From: Eubacteriaceae bacterium ES3 | GTDB taxonomy: Bacteria; Bacillota; Clostridia; Eubacteriales; Eubacteriaceae | Assembly: GCA_030586155.1 (NCBI GenBank) | Contig: CP130741.1 | Location: 552,680 to 616,679, forward strand | Reading direction: 5' to 3' | Length of the DNA stretch: 64,000 nt | Shown: positions 1-8,049 of the stretch, piece by piece | Numbering within the stretch: position 1 is the stretch's first letter | How the letters are laid out: each line of letters opens with the position of its first letter | Notes under the pieces: model-generated | Told to the model about the DNA's origin: nothing | Databases searched by the model: none | What the model saw: only the letters and a program-made list of their open reading frames with translations | Made by a program: the position numbers and the translations under genes

Positions 1-179
1 TCAACAACTGCCTGGTATTTTTTTATATACTGGGCTTTTTCCAGTTGTTCGATTCGTGCTGATACCGCCGGTGATGAAAGATAAACCTTTGCTGCAAGCT
101 CTTTAATAGATATGCGGGCATCCTTTTGAAGAATATTCAAAATTTTCCGATCAATCGAATCCAGTTCCTTGTTTTTCAT
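1..179 (-). CDS. Lrp/AsnC family transcriptional regulator (partial, N-terminus only)
   Basis: The first 59 codons of a regulator are visible; the rest lies beyond the window edge. The protein starts MKNKELDSIDRKILNILQKD and runs into an AsnC-type helix-turn-helix (LSSPAVSARIEQLEKAQYI, about residues 34-52). The ATG at 177-179 has AGGAGG four bases upstream. The family binds DNA as dimers or octamers and usually senses amino acids through a C-terminal RAM domain, which is not visible here. It is divergent from the aldehyde oxidoreductase gene about 620 bp away, so regulation of that gene is possible but not shown. Confidence 0.85.
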   Translation of the reverse strand, partial: MKNKELDSIDRKILNILQKDARISIKELAAKVYLSSPAVSARIEQLEKAQYIKKYQAVV

Positions 180-559
180 AAATCCTCCTGATACAAAGTC
201 TTGTGCCGGGATAAAAAAGGCAGAAGAAATTAAAAACTGCGACTATTATAGCATAAAATAATTAAGTAAGAAAGTGAAATGGATTAGTTATAAATAGTTG
301 TGATTTAAAATAATTAAGTACAGTGCTTTTTGATTGATTAATTGAAAAAATAAATTATAATGATTTGCTCTAATTAGTGAGTGGTATGCTTCTGTTCAAG
401 TTGCAAATAGAGAAAAATATTGTTTTGTAAGTCTGGCTGGGGTATGATAACGGTAACATAGTTATATGTAATATACAGTCCTGCCTTGTTTACAAACAAA
501 AAAGCGCAATATACTGTTTATATTAGTGATTATTTAAATTTTTATTGTAAGCAGCTCTA

Positions 560-799
560 ATGAATCAGAAATTTGAATGTCAGATGTTTTAATCCTCTAT
601 TTATCAGTCCGAGGTTCCTTGGTGACAAGGGCAGTAGGAACTTCTGATTATTTTAGGTTTATGGACTAACTTTAGCCATTTTGGTTAATTGGCTTGAAAA
701 TATAATAAGTCCAGAATAATTTTAAAACCTAAGAGTATTGCTTCACAAAACTTTAAATGGTACTGATCTAATAAATCCAAAAACCTAAAGGAGGAAGAA
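560..799 (+). promoter_or_regulatory. Structured 5' leader of aor, candidate riboswitch
   Basis: The 620-bp gap before aor is AT-rich, but its last 240 bases hold strong complementary segments. AATCAGAA (563-570) pairs with TTCTGATT (642-649). GTTCCT (614-619) pairs with AGGAAC (636-641), or alternatively CCTTG-GTGA-CAAGG (617-630) forms a GNRA-capped hairpin. GGACT (663-667) pairs with AGTCC (708-712). TTTTAGGTTT (651-660) can pair with AAACCTAA at 725-732 or with an identical copy at 781-788 that abuts the Shine-Dalgarno (787-794). That is the layout of a translational switch. A tungsten/molybdenum-cofactor RNA would fit the downstream enzyme, but the consensus could not be verified. Nothing is recognised in 190-555. 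Confidence 0.5.
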
Positions 800-2683
800 A
801 TGATTCAAGGTGGTTACATGGGAAAAGTATTAAGGGTTAATTTGTCAACGAAGGAAATATCCGTAGAGGAGTTACAGGAAAAAGTGGCAAAGGACTATAT
901 CGGTGGTGCTGGCTTTGGTATTAAATATCTGTTTGACGAAGTGCCGGGAGATACTGAACCATTAAGTCCGGAAAATAAATTGATTTTTGCACCAGGACCT
1001 TTGAGTGGAACCACTGCTCCTTGTGCGAGTAGAATGGCAGTTACTACAAAATCACCATTAACGGGAGCGGTAGGAATGTCTTTGTCGGGTGGCTATTTTC
1101 CGGTTGAGCTTAAATTCGCCGGTTATGATGTTCTGATTATTGAGGGGAAAGCGGAAAAACCTGTTTACCTACTAATTAAGGATGATAAAGTGTCTATTAG
1201 AAGCGCCCAAAAGGTTTGGGGGATGGATACAATGATGACCCAGACTGTCATTAAGCAGGATGTAAACGATCAGAATACCAGAATTGCCTGTATCGGTCCG
1301 GCTGGCGAAAACTTATCTAAAATGGCTTCAATCATTAATGAAAGACGTGCTTTTGGAAGAAAAGGTGTTGGCGCGGTTATGGGATCTAAAAACCTTAAAG
1401 CTATAGCTGTTCGGGGAACGAATCAGGTTCCGGTCGCTGATGTAGAAGCTTTTGATAAAGCCAGAAAATTTATGCTTGGTGCCATGAAAGAAAGTCCGGT
1501 GCTTTATCCGGAATTTTCCAAAATGGGTACACCAATGGTAGTTGATGCAACATCAGCTTTGGGGATCTTTCCGTCAGAAAATTATAAATCGACGGGAGAA
1601 AAAGATTATACAAAGGGTATCGGCGCTGAATCGAGTATCAGTCGAAATAAAGGAAGTGAACATTGCTACGGCTGTCCGGTCGGCTGTACTCAGCTAAAAC
1701 TGGCCAAGGGTAAGCTTTATGAAGGTGGGATGTCTGATCCCGAATATGAGACATATTATAGTTTGGGTAGTGTCGTGGGAGTGGATAATATCGACAGCAT
1801 TATTTACAATGATCACTTATGTGATAAACTTGGTATGGATACCATGTCGGTTGGGGTAACCATAGCTTTTGCCATGGAATTATTTGAAAAAGGGATTCTG
1901 ACTCTTGAAGACACTGATGGTCTCGATTTAAGCTTTGGTAATTATGAGGCGGTAACCCGGTTGATTTCGGATATCGCCTTTAGAAGAAAAGGTTTGGGAG
2001 GTCTTTTATGTGATGGATCGAAAGTGATGGCTGAAAAAATTGGCGGTGATGTTTCCAAATATGCCATGGAGATCAAAGGGCTTGAGCTGCCAGCCTATGA
2101 TCCCCGTGGAGCTAAAGCCCATGGTTTAAATTTTGCGACTAGTTATACCGGTGCAGATCATAACCGTGGATATGCATTCCAGGAAGTATTTGGCATTCCT
2201 GTACCGGAAGCAGTTGATCGTTTTGCTGTAGACGGGAAAGGGAAACTGACGAAATGGAATCAGGATATTCGTTGCGCCACAACTGATTGTCCGACAATGT
2301 GCGGATTTTTGATGGATATGGCAGTGCCAGCGATTGCCGAACAAAACACGGCAGACCTGGTTAATGCAGCAAGTGGTATTGGCCTTACAAAGGAAGATGT
2401 TGGAAAAGTAGGTGAGCGAGTTAATAATCTGGCACGGGTCTATAATATATCAGCAGGATTTACCAGAGCGGATGATACATTTCCGGAAAGAATTATGAAT
2501 GAAGCGATTAAGGAGGGGGGATCAAAAGGTCAGTTAATCAGCCATGATGACCTGGATTTGATGCTTAATGAGTATTATGAAGCCAGAAACTGGACCAATG
2601 AAGGGGTACCGACTCCGGATAAACTGGACGAACTTGATCTACCTGAGGCAAAAGAAGTGCTTAAAAATTTAGATCTGATATAA
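800..2683 (+). CDS. aor: Aldehyde:ferredoxin oxidoreductase (tungsten family)
   Basis: A 627-aa member of the AOR family, which interconverts aldehydes and carboxylic acids using ferredoxin and a tungsten bis-pterin cofactor in the cytoplasm. The [4Fe-4S] ligands appear as C289-x2-C292-x3-C296 (CYGCPVGC) plus a fourth Cys near 497-501 (CPTMC), close to the positions known in Pyrococcus AOR. Length is typical. In acetogens the enzyme links acids such as acetate to aldehydes and alcohols. The ATG at 800 follows AAAGGAGG; a second possible start is Met7. The next gene, a MoaD-like carrier, begins six bases after the stop and is probably cotranslated. Expression may be controlled by the structured leader upstream. 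Confidence 0.95.
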   Translation: MIQGGYMGKVLRVNLSTKEISVEELQEKVAKDYIGGAGFGIKYLFDEVPGDTEPLSPENKLIFAPGPLSGTTAPCASRMAVTTKSPLTGAVGMSLSGGYFPVELKFAGYDVLIIEGKAEKPVYLLIKDDKVSIRSAQKVWGMDTMMTQTVIKQDVNDQNTRIACIGPAGENLSKMASIINERRAFGRKGVGAVMGSKNLKAIAVRGTNQVPVADVEAFDKARKFMLGAMKESPVLYPEFSKMGTPMVVDATSALGIFPSENYKSTGEKDYTKGIGAESSISRNKGSEHCYGCPVGCTQLKLAKGKLYEGGMSDPEYETYYSLGSVVGVDNIDSIIYNDHLCDKLGMDTMSVGVTIAFAMELFEKGILTLEDTDGLDLSFGNYEAVTRLISDIAFRRKGLGGLLCDGSKVMAEKIGGDVSKYAMEIKGLELPAYDPRGAKAHGLNFATSYTGADHNRGYAFQEVFGIPVPEAVDRFAVDGKGKLTKWNQDIRCATTDCPTMCGFLMDMAVPAIAEQNTADLVNAASGIGLTKEDVGKVGERVNNLARVYNISAGFTRADDTFPERIMNEAIKEGGSKGQLISHDDLDLMLNEYYEARNWTNEGVPTPDKLDELDLPEAKEVLKNLDLI

Positions 2684-2689
2684 AAGGTT

Positions 2690-2980
2690 ATGATAAAGCT
2701 TAAAATTAAGGCAATCATCGGGCTGAAAGTCCTGATGAATGGAAATGGGGAAGATGAGATTGAACTTTCAGAGGGAACAACGGTTTATGATGCCTTAGTC
2801 ACTTTGTGCAGGATTTATGGACAACCACTGGAGCACAGACTTTTTGATGATCAAAAAAATTTGAATGCGGGGATTACTGTTTTTGTGAATGGGTGTGTGA
2901 TCTGGGCCATAAAAGGTTTAGCGACACAACTAAACGAGGGGGATGAAATTCTGATTTTTCCACCCTTGGGTGGCGGATGA
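2690..2980 (+). CDS. MoaD/ThiS-family sulfur carrier protein
   Basis: A 96-aa beta-grasp protein ending in PPLGGG. The terminal Gly-Gly is the thiocarboxylation site of MoaD/ThiS carriers. MoaD donates sulfur to form the dithiolene of molybdopterin, the organic part of both Mo and W cofactors. It lies six bases downstream of aor, so a role in supplying or specialising the tungsten-pterin cofactor for that enzyme is likely by context. MoaD-like genes beside AOR genes are common. The ribosome-binding site is weak (AAAAGG), suggesting translational coupling. A ThiS-like role cannot be excluded from sequence alone, but no thiamine genes are adjacent. Confidence 0.85.
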   Translation: MIKLKIKAIIGLKVLMNGNGEDEIELSEGTTVYDALVTLCRIYGQPLEHRLFDDQKNLNAGITVFVNGCVIWAIKGLATQLNEGDEILIFPPLGGG

Positions 2981-3198
2981 AATTTTTTGATGGGAAATTT
3001 TTCTATCCGGTGATTGGATTGAAAAGACAATAAAGAGCGAGAAGAATATAGGCGCAAGTAAATAAATGCAACTATATTCCTCTTATTTAAATAAAATGAT
3101 ATTGTTTTCTGGATAAAATTAAAAAAAATATAAAATACTGGATTTTATTGCGGAAATCCTATAAAATATAAGTGATTTTAATTTAGAAAGAGATAGGG

Positions 3199-3843
3199 AT
3201 GAAAAAACCAAAACTCAGTAAGAAAATAATATTGATCGCTGCAATTGTATTAGTTTTGATTGTTGCGGCAATAGCAGTTATATTTTTCGTTTTCCGCTCA
3301 GACGATGCCGTTGAAGCCAGTGACGAAAACGCGATAACGCTAGAAAGTGATTCGGAAACACCGACTGAGATCGCCAAAATCGGACAAGACAAAATTTATT
3401 ACAGTTTTTACAATCAGATCGGCCTGCTTATGAGTAAAGAGGCGGTTAATGCTCGTTTAGGGATGGAGCCAATAATGGAAGCGGACGGAGCCTTTCATTA
3501 TACCGATATTTCTACCGGATATTCAGTTGTCGTTTATTTTAATGTTAACGATCAGGTGGTTTTAAAAGCCCTGATTCCACCTATTGGCGGTGGCGATTGG
3601 ATTAAGCTTTGCAAGGCAAGAGTAACAGAGGACCAGGTTGAAGGAATCACCGAAGGGATGTCTTATCAGGAAGTGAAGGATTATCTGGGTGGCGAGGGTT
3701 TGCTGCGAATTGAAATGATCCAATCAGGGTCTGCCGATCATGAAGTATATGGTCTGGTCTGGATGAATCAGGATTCATCCTATATTCTTGTATCTTTTGA
3801 TGGAGTGACCGGTAAAGTTATAGGGTCTAAATATCAGCAATAA
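3199..3843 (+). CDS. Membrane-anchored hypothetical protein, BLIP/SmpA-like repeats
   Basis: A 214-aa protein with a basic N-terminus and one strong transmembrane segment (about residues 10-33, a run of I/L/V/A), followed by a hydrophilic, presumably extracytoplasmic domain. Two segments (SKEAVNARLGMEP, about residues 77-89, and EGMSYQEVKDYLGGEGLL, about 152-169) recall the repeated helix-loop units of BLIP/SmpA-like domains found in many Firmicute lipoproteins. There is no lipobox Cys, so it is probably anchored by the uncleaved helix. The function is unknown. It stands alone between moaD and a bidirectional terminator. Confidence 0.6.
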   Translation: MKKPKLSKKIILIAAIVLVLIVAAIAVIFFVFRSDDAVEASDENAITLESDSETPTEIAKIGQDKIYYSFYNQIGLLMSKEAVNARLGMEPIMEADGAFHYTDISTGYSVVVYFNVNDQVVLKALIPPIGGGDWIKLCKARVTEDQVEGITEGMSYQEVKDYLGGEGLLRIEMIQSGSADHEVYGLVWMNQDSSYILVSFDGVTGKVIGSKYQQ

Positions 3844-3861
3844 CAATTTAGGGAATGGTTA

Positions 3862-3893
3862 AAAAACAGGTGATTTTTATGCACCTGTTTTTT
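3862..3893. terminator. Bidirectional intrinsic terminator
   Basis: AAAAACAGGTG (3862-3872) pairs with CACCTGTTTTTT (3882-3893). The hairpin has A and T flanks on both sides, so it can end both the upstream plus-strand gene and the convergent ohrR, whose stop codon lies inside it. Confidence 0.85.
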
Positions 3894-4329
3894 TAATTGA
3901 GCAAAGATTGGAATCAAGGATTTTGTAAAGCAACTGATATAGGGTTTTTCCTTCTTCTTCCGTAAGGGGAAGGCAGGAGGCAATCTGCTCAGGAATTGAC
4001 ATGGCCTGATTTTTAAGCTCTTTTCCTGCATCAGTGAGGTTAATCAAAACATTTCTTTCGTCCTCCCTTGACCGGAAACGACTGATGTAGCCATTTTGCT
4101 CCAGACGCTTTAACAGCGGGGTCAGGGTTCCGGAATCCAGATGCAGATATTGCCCCAATGCTTTTACATTAATGGACTCATGCTCCCAGAGGACCATCAT
4201 GGTGATATATTGGGTATAGGTCAGTCCCAGACGGTCAAGCAAAGGTTTATACTGTCTGACGACTTCCTTGGCAACAGCGTATAGGGGGAAGCACAATTGG
4301 TTTTCCAGCTTTAAATGGTCTTCGTTCAT
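3877..4329 (-). CDS. ohrR: OhrR-type organic-peroxide-sensing MarR regulator
   Basis: About 150 aa, closely resembling Bacillus OhrR in LENQLC, QYKPLLD, LDSGTLTPLLKR and the wing EDER. The single peroxidatic Cys of the family is present in the N-terminal LENQLC motif. OhrR represses until this Cys is oxidised by organic hydroperoxides. I place the start at the ATG at 4327-4329, because AAAGGA sits eight bases upstream of it. The in-frame ATG nine bases further upstream overlaps that ribosome site and would have no spacing. The gene lies 62 bp downstream of the glutathione peroxidase gene on the same strand, so the pair is probably an autoregulated operon controlled by the operator near 4926. 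Confidence 0.9.
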   Translation of the reverse strand: MNEDHLKLENQLCFPLYAVAKEVVRQYKPLLDRLGLTYTQYITMMVLWEHESINVKALGQYLHLDSGTLTPLLKRLEQNGYISRFRSREDERNVLINLTDAGKELKNQAMSIPEQIASCLPLTEEEGKTLYQLLYKILDSNLCSIKKTGA

Positions 4330-4391
4330 CGGGTACATCCTTTTTGTTTTGCTCTATTTTACCCTTGTTTTAGAAACTTATCAATACTGAC

Positions 4392-4871
4392 TTAGAGGGT
4401 AAGTAATTTCTTAATATCAGCTTCTATTTTATCCGGAGTATCTTTAGGTGAAAATCGTTTAATGACATTTCCCTTGGAATCGATCAGAAATTTTGTAAAA
4501 TTCCATTTGATAGCTGAACCCAGCAGACCACCCTTTTCTGATTTCAAGTAAGTATATAAAGGGGATTCGTTAGCACCATTAACATCTATTTTGTCAAACA
4601 GACGAAAAGTCGTTCCAAAACGCGACTCGCAGAAGGTTTTTATTTCGTCGGTTGCTTCGGGAGCCTGATTGGCAAACTGATTGCAGGGAAAATCGAGGAT
4701 TTCAAAGCCGTCTTTCTGGTAGCGATCATAAAGATCCTGTAAGCCGGCATACTGGGGAGTCAAGCCACAGTGTGTAGCAGTATTGACAATCAGAAGGACT
4801 TTGCCTTCATACTCCTTTAAGAGGACATCTGAACCGTTGGCATCTTTAACAGTAATATCATATAATTTCAT
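4392..4871 (-). CDS. Glutathione peroxidase family protein (Cys type)
   Basis: A 159-aa thioredoxin-fold peroxidase. Visible motifs are NTATHCGLTPQY (peroxidatic Cys in place of selenocysteine), FPCNQF (Gln and resolving Cys region) and KWNFTKFL (Trp/Asn of the catalytic tetrad). Cys-type bacterial enzymes of this family usually take electrons from thioredoxin rather than glutathione and reduce lipid or organic hydroperoxides in the cytoplasm. The start is the ATG at 4869-4871, with AAAGGAG upstream; an extended N-terminus would lack family similarity. The link to an OhrR regulator and operator supports an organic-peroxide defence role, which suits an anaerobe facing oxygen stress. Confidence 0.93.
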   Translation of the reverse strand: MKLYDITVKDANGSDVLLKEYEGKVLLIVNTATHCGLTPQYAGLQDLYDRYQKDGFEILDFPCNQFANQAPEATDEIKTFCESRFGTTFRLFDKIDVNGANESPLYTYLKSEKGGLLGSAIKWNFTKFLIDSKGNVIKRFSPKDTPDKIEADIKKLLTL

Positions 4872-4914
4872 TTTCTTACTCCTTTTCTGGGACAGGAAAT
4901 TTATTTGTAAAATA

Positions 4915-4953
4915 ATTATAGCAAACAATTAAATTGCGCGCAATATAAAATTG
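4915..4953 (-). promoter_or_regulatory. gpx promoter with OhrR-like operator
   Basis: On the minus strand, TTGCGC (4943-4938) and TATAAT (4920-4915) are separated by 17 bases. The plus strand carries CAATTAAATTG (4926-4936), identical to the core repeat of the Bacillus OhrR operator as I recall it, followed by a looser copy CAATATAAAATTG (4941-4953). The operator overlaps the -35 element, as expected for repression relieved by peroxides. Confidence 0.7.
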
Positions 4954-5153
4954 GGATTACTTTAATGGATTTAAGAAAATCATTTTATCAGTTACTTACT
5001 GCTCAGGATTTTTGCAAACTTTTCGAGTTTGCTTCAGTTATTAGTTTCTTTAAAGGACAGTAAGTTATTTATAGTCGTTAAGTCACTAATCATCGACAAA
5101 AGGGAGCTTATATAATATAATGCTGAAAAACGGCTCGTCAACAGGAGGATAAG

Positions 5154-6092
5154 ATGATCAAAAAACAAAGCAATCTGATAAATTACTGGAATCAGTTTAT
5201 CCAAACGGGTGTTGTTCATGAAAATGTCCGAAAAGATATTGCTGAGGGCTGGAAGAGGTGCAAAAAAAATGGAATCGACTATCATTCAGCTATGGGCCTT
5301 GAAGTGGGGAGAGAAGAATTTACTCAAAAGCTGGAATATAATAAGGCGTTCATTCAAATTTCCAAAAGCGTAATGCAAAAAGCCTATCATACCGTTGCAA
5401 ACCTGGATACATTAGTTTTTATTACTGATGCCGAAGGCTGTATTCTGGCACAATATAAGGATTCGAGCACCTCTGTTCCGGCTAATGAAACGAAACTGCT
5501 GCCAGGCTATCGTTGGAGTGAGGACTTAAATGGAATGACCTCAATGGATTTGGCGATGCGGCTTGACAAACCGGTTCGTATTATTGGCGCGGAACACTTT
5601 TGTGTCAACCAGCAGATATGTGCCGGTTCTTCAGCTCCGATCCATGACGATTCCGGAAGAATAATCGGGAGTTTGAACTTAATCAGCCTTTTGGAGCAGT
5701 ACAGTAAGCATTCCTTGGGGATCGTAACCGCCGGAGCCGAACTAATCGAGAACCAGATGAGATTGGAACTGGCTTTGAGATTATTTAAAACGACTTTTAA
5801 TACAATGTCTGAAGGGATGATTTTGTTCGATCAGAATTATAAGATTGAAGAGATGAATGATAGTGCCAAAATGATTTTAGGGCTTTCCGAAGCAGGGCTT
5901 TATGAGTTTGATATTCGCAAATCGCTTCAATTTGATAAGCTTGAGGAATTGCTGCATAAAAAAGATAAAGAGCTGAATTTCCGCTTGAACAGGCGAACAA
6001 TACACTGCATCGGAGATGTGGAAATTGTCGAACTGAGCCACAATAGAATTTTTTATGCCATTGTATTTAAAGAGGCTAAAACCGGTCAATAA
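5154..6092 (+). CDS. Sigma-54 activator, sensory half (GAF/PAS); gene split by frameshift
   Basis: A 312-aa N-terminal portion of an AcoR-type enhancer-binding protein. The opening (WKRCKKNGID) matches the family's N-terminal helix. A GAF-like ligand domain follows (about residues 65-190, with ADLNGM-like LNGMTSMDLA), then a PAS-like segment (about 205-300, MSEGMILFDQNYKIEEMND). The frame stops at 6092, just where the linker to the AAA+ domain should continue. The continuation is encoded in the +1 frame from about 6070 (PVNKMINKMTGN). The ATG at 5154 follows AGGAGG. Either the gene is a recent pseudogene, the base is a sequencing error, or the two parts are expressed separately. It lies next to the sigma-54 operon starting at 7268. 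Confidence 0.75.
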   Translation: MIKKQSNLINYWNQFIQTGVVHENVRKDIAEGWKRCKKNGIDYHSAMGLEVGREEFTQKLEYNKAFIQISKSVMQKAYHTVANLDTLVFITDAEGCILAQYKDSSTSVPANETKLLPGYRWSEDLNGMTSMDLAMRLDKPVRIIGAEHFCVNQQICAGSSAPIHDDSGRIIGSLNLISLLEQYSKHSLGIVTAGAELIENQMRLELALRLFKTTFNTMSEGMILFDQNYKIEEMNDSAKMILGLSEAGLYEFDIRKSLQFDKLEELLHKKDKELNFRLNRRTIHCIGDVEIVELSHNRIFYAIVFKEAKTGQ

Positions 6093-7095
6093 AATGATTA
6101 ACAAAATGACCGGTAACTCAGCGATATATACCTTTGAGGATATCATTACCGAAGACCCCAAAATGCTTGATCTGATCAGGTATGCAAAAAAAATTGCTTC
6201 GATCGATTGTTGTGTCTTAATCACTGGTCCCAGTGGTACCGGAAAAGAACTTTTTGCCCATGCTCTGCATAATGAAAGCAGTCGCGCTAAGGGGCCTTTT
6301 ATCGCCCTTAACTGCGCCGCTCTGCCGGCTGATCTGGTTGAAAGCGAACTTTTTGGCTATGAGGCAGGTGCCTTTACAGGTGCCAAACAGGGAGGGCAAA
6401 CAGGAAAAATCGAGCTTGCTGATGGCGGGACCCTCTTTTTAGATGAAGTGGGAGAACTGCCGCTTAATATTCAGTCTAAGCTTTTAAGGGTTCTGGATAA
6501 TCACCGGATTATTCGGTTGGGCGGAAAAATGGAGAAGGAAATTGATATCCGGATTATCACAGCGACTAATCGGGATCTGGAAGAAGATGTAAAAAATAAA
6601 AACTTTCGATTGGATTTACTGCATCGGATCAATACCATCACGCTGGTAATTCCTCCTTTGTGCGAGAGAAAAGGTGATATTGTTCTTTTAAGTCAGTATT
6701 TTTTACAGCGACTGAACCGGGAAAATGATCGAAAAATATATACAATTGATGAGAGAGTGCTGGCAGCTTTTTCGGCCTTTGATTGGCCGGGAAATGTTCG
6801 ACAGTTACAGAATATGATGGTTCGTTCTTTTTGTATTAGTGAAGGCTCTAAATTATCAATAGAGGATTTACCCGATACGATAAGAGGAGTGGAGATGAAA
6901 GCGAAACCGATTAGAGTACCGACTGCCACCAGTAGAATTGAGGACGCTGAAAAAGCAGCAATTATGGAAGCGATAGAGAACTGTGGTGGTAATATGACGG
7001 CTGCAGCCAGACAACTGTCCATTGCTAAATCGACACTCTATCGAAAGGTTAAGCACCACAATATTGTTGTGGAAAAGATTTTTAGAAACAAGTAA
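6055..7095 (+). CDS. Sigma-54 activator, AAA+ and Fis-type DNA-binding half
   Basis: The C-terminal part of the same enhancer-binding protein, in the +1 frame relative to 5154-6092. It has Walker A GPSGTGKE, the sigma-54 contact motif GAFTGA, Walker B GGTLFLDEVGEL, the WPGNVRQLQN region and a Fis-type helix-turn-helix (MTAAARQLSIAKSTLYRKV). All motifs needed for sigma-54 activation are intact. The first ATG (6055) lies inside the upstream reading frame and lacks a clear ribosome site, so independent translation would more likely use an ATG near 6094 or not occur at all. A single extra base near the AAAA at 6072-6077 would explain the split. The probable target is the -24/-12 promoter at 7196, about 100 bp downstream. 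Confidence 0.8.
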   Translation: MPLYLKRLKPVNKMINKMTGNSAIYTFEDIITEDPKMLDLIRYAKKIASIDCCVLITGPSGTGKELFAHALHNESSRAKGPFIALNCAALPADLVESELFGYEAGAFTGAKQGGQTGKIELADGGTLFLDEVGELPLNIQSKLLRVLDNHRIIRLGGKMEKEIDIRIITATNRDLEEDVKNKNFRLDLLHRINTITLVIPPLCERKGDIVLLSQYFLQRLNRENDRKIYTIDERVLAAFSAFDWPGNVRQLQNMMVRSFCISEGSKLSIEDLPDTIRGVEMKAKPIRVPTATSRIEDAEKAAIMEAIENCGGNMTAAARQLSIAKSTLYRKVKHHNIVVEKIFRNK

Positions 7096-7122
7096 ACGTA
7101 GCAAAGCGAAACGCATCGTTCG

Positions 7123-7152
7123 AACAACCGTCCCATTTTTGGGACGGTTGTT
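7123..7152 (+). terminator. Intrinsic terminator
   Basis: AACAACCGTCCC (7123-7134) pairs perfectly with GGGACGGTTGTT (7141-7152) around a six-base loop, followed by a T-rich run (7151-7164). It ends the activator transcript before the sigma-54 promoter. Confidence 0.92.
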
Positions 7153-7195
7153 TTTATTTTTTTTGTTAAAAGCTTGTCAAAGCGTCAAAAAATAG

Positions 7196-7212
7196 TTGGC
7201 ATGATAGTTGCG
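7196..7212 (+). promoter_or_regulatory. Sigma-54 (-24/-12) promoter
   Basis: TTGGCATGATAGTTGCG matches the sigma-54 consensus TTGGCAC-N5-TTGCW, with GG (7198-7199) and GC (7210-7211) exactly 12 bases apart. It lies 55 bp upstream of the CooC-like gene. An imperfect inverted repeat with AACG/CGTT ends (7095-7120) could be the activator site, but that is weak. Confidence 0.85.
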
Positions 7213-7267
7213 TATTAGGTGTTGTATGAAATTGAGTTTGTTTAATGACTCAAGAAAGGAAAAATAA

Positions 7268-8029
7268 ATGGAGGATACAAGAATCATCGCCTTTTCAGGA
7301 AAAGGCGGTGTGGGAAAAACAAGCCTGGCAGCATTGACCGTTAGGCTTCTCATCGAAGAATATCCTGAGGCCCGGGTTTTGGCAATTGATGCAGACCCAG
7401 CTGTAGGTTTAGCAACTGCTCTAGGTGTAGAGGTGACCCATACAGTTGATGATGTCAGAAAGAAATTTGTCGAACATGTAGAGCAGGGAAAAAAGCGCGA
7501 AGCAATTTCTTTTTTGAATGAAGCCCATTATGAAATTACCGACAGCATTGTTGAAACGGAAAAATTTGCTTTTTTGGCTATTGGCCGTCCTGAAACCGCC
7601 GGTTGTTATTGTTCAGTCAACAGTTTTTTAAAGGAAACCATCAGTGTTTTAACAAAAGAATTTGACTTTGTGGTTATTGATGGAGAGGCGGGTATTGAAC
7701 AGGTCAATCGCCGGGTGATGGAAAAAGTTACCGATCTGATTCTGGTCAGCGATGCCAGTAAAAAAGGGATCGGAGTCATTCAAACGATCCGGGATGTGGC
7801 AAAGGATTTAGGAATGTACAATAAATCTGGTGCAATCATTAATCGGGTCAAAAATGATACGGTTAAAGGCTTGGTTGATACCGGAGATATTATGGTTCTA
7901 AATTTTATCCCGGAAGACGAAGACTTGAGTATGATGGATGTTAAGGGAAATAGTCTTTTACAACTGGATGTCAAAGCTTTGGCTTTAAAAGGGCTTAGAG
8001 AAGCTTTGATTCAAATAAATGTAATTTAA
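7268..8029 (+). CDS. CooC-like P-loop ATPase (metal-center maturation family)
   Basis: A 253-aa MinD/CooC-family ATPase. The deviant Walker A GKGGVGKTS (residues 11-19, signature Lys12), the DADPA switch motif near residue 41 and VVIDGEAGIE near 135 are intact. A C113-x-C115 pair (GCYCSVN) sits at the position where CooC of Carboxydothermus binds Ni/Zn at its dimer interface. CooC/AcsF proteins help insert nickel into CO dehydrogenase or acetyl-CoA synthase. Here no CODH gene is adjacent; instead the gene leads an operon of dehydratase-type iron-sulfur proteins. I infer a maturation or energising role for those proteins, or for the CxxC protein at 11991. The ribosome site is AAGAAAGGA. Confidence 0.85.
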   Translation: MEDTRIIAFSGKGGVGKTSLAALTVRLLIEEYPEARVLAIDADPAVGLATALGVEVTHTVDDVRKKFVEHVEQGKKREAISFLNEAHYEITDSIVETEKFAFLAIGRPETAGCYCSVNSFLKETISVLTKEFDFVVIDGEAGIEQVNRRVMEKVTDLILVSDASKKGIGVIQTIRDVAKDLGMYNKSGAIINRVKNDTVKGLVDTGDIMVLNFIPEDEDLSMMDVKGNSLLQLDVKALALKGLREALIQINVI

Positions 8030-8049
8030 GAAAGAAGAGGACGATTGAT

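Noticed and set aside
7095-7120. Activator-binding palindrome upstream of the sigma-54 promoter
   Set aside because: Only AACG/CGTT and GC pairs match between the arms, and it overlaps the regulator's stop region; kept only as a weak remark.
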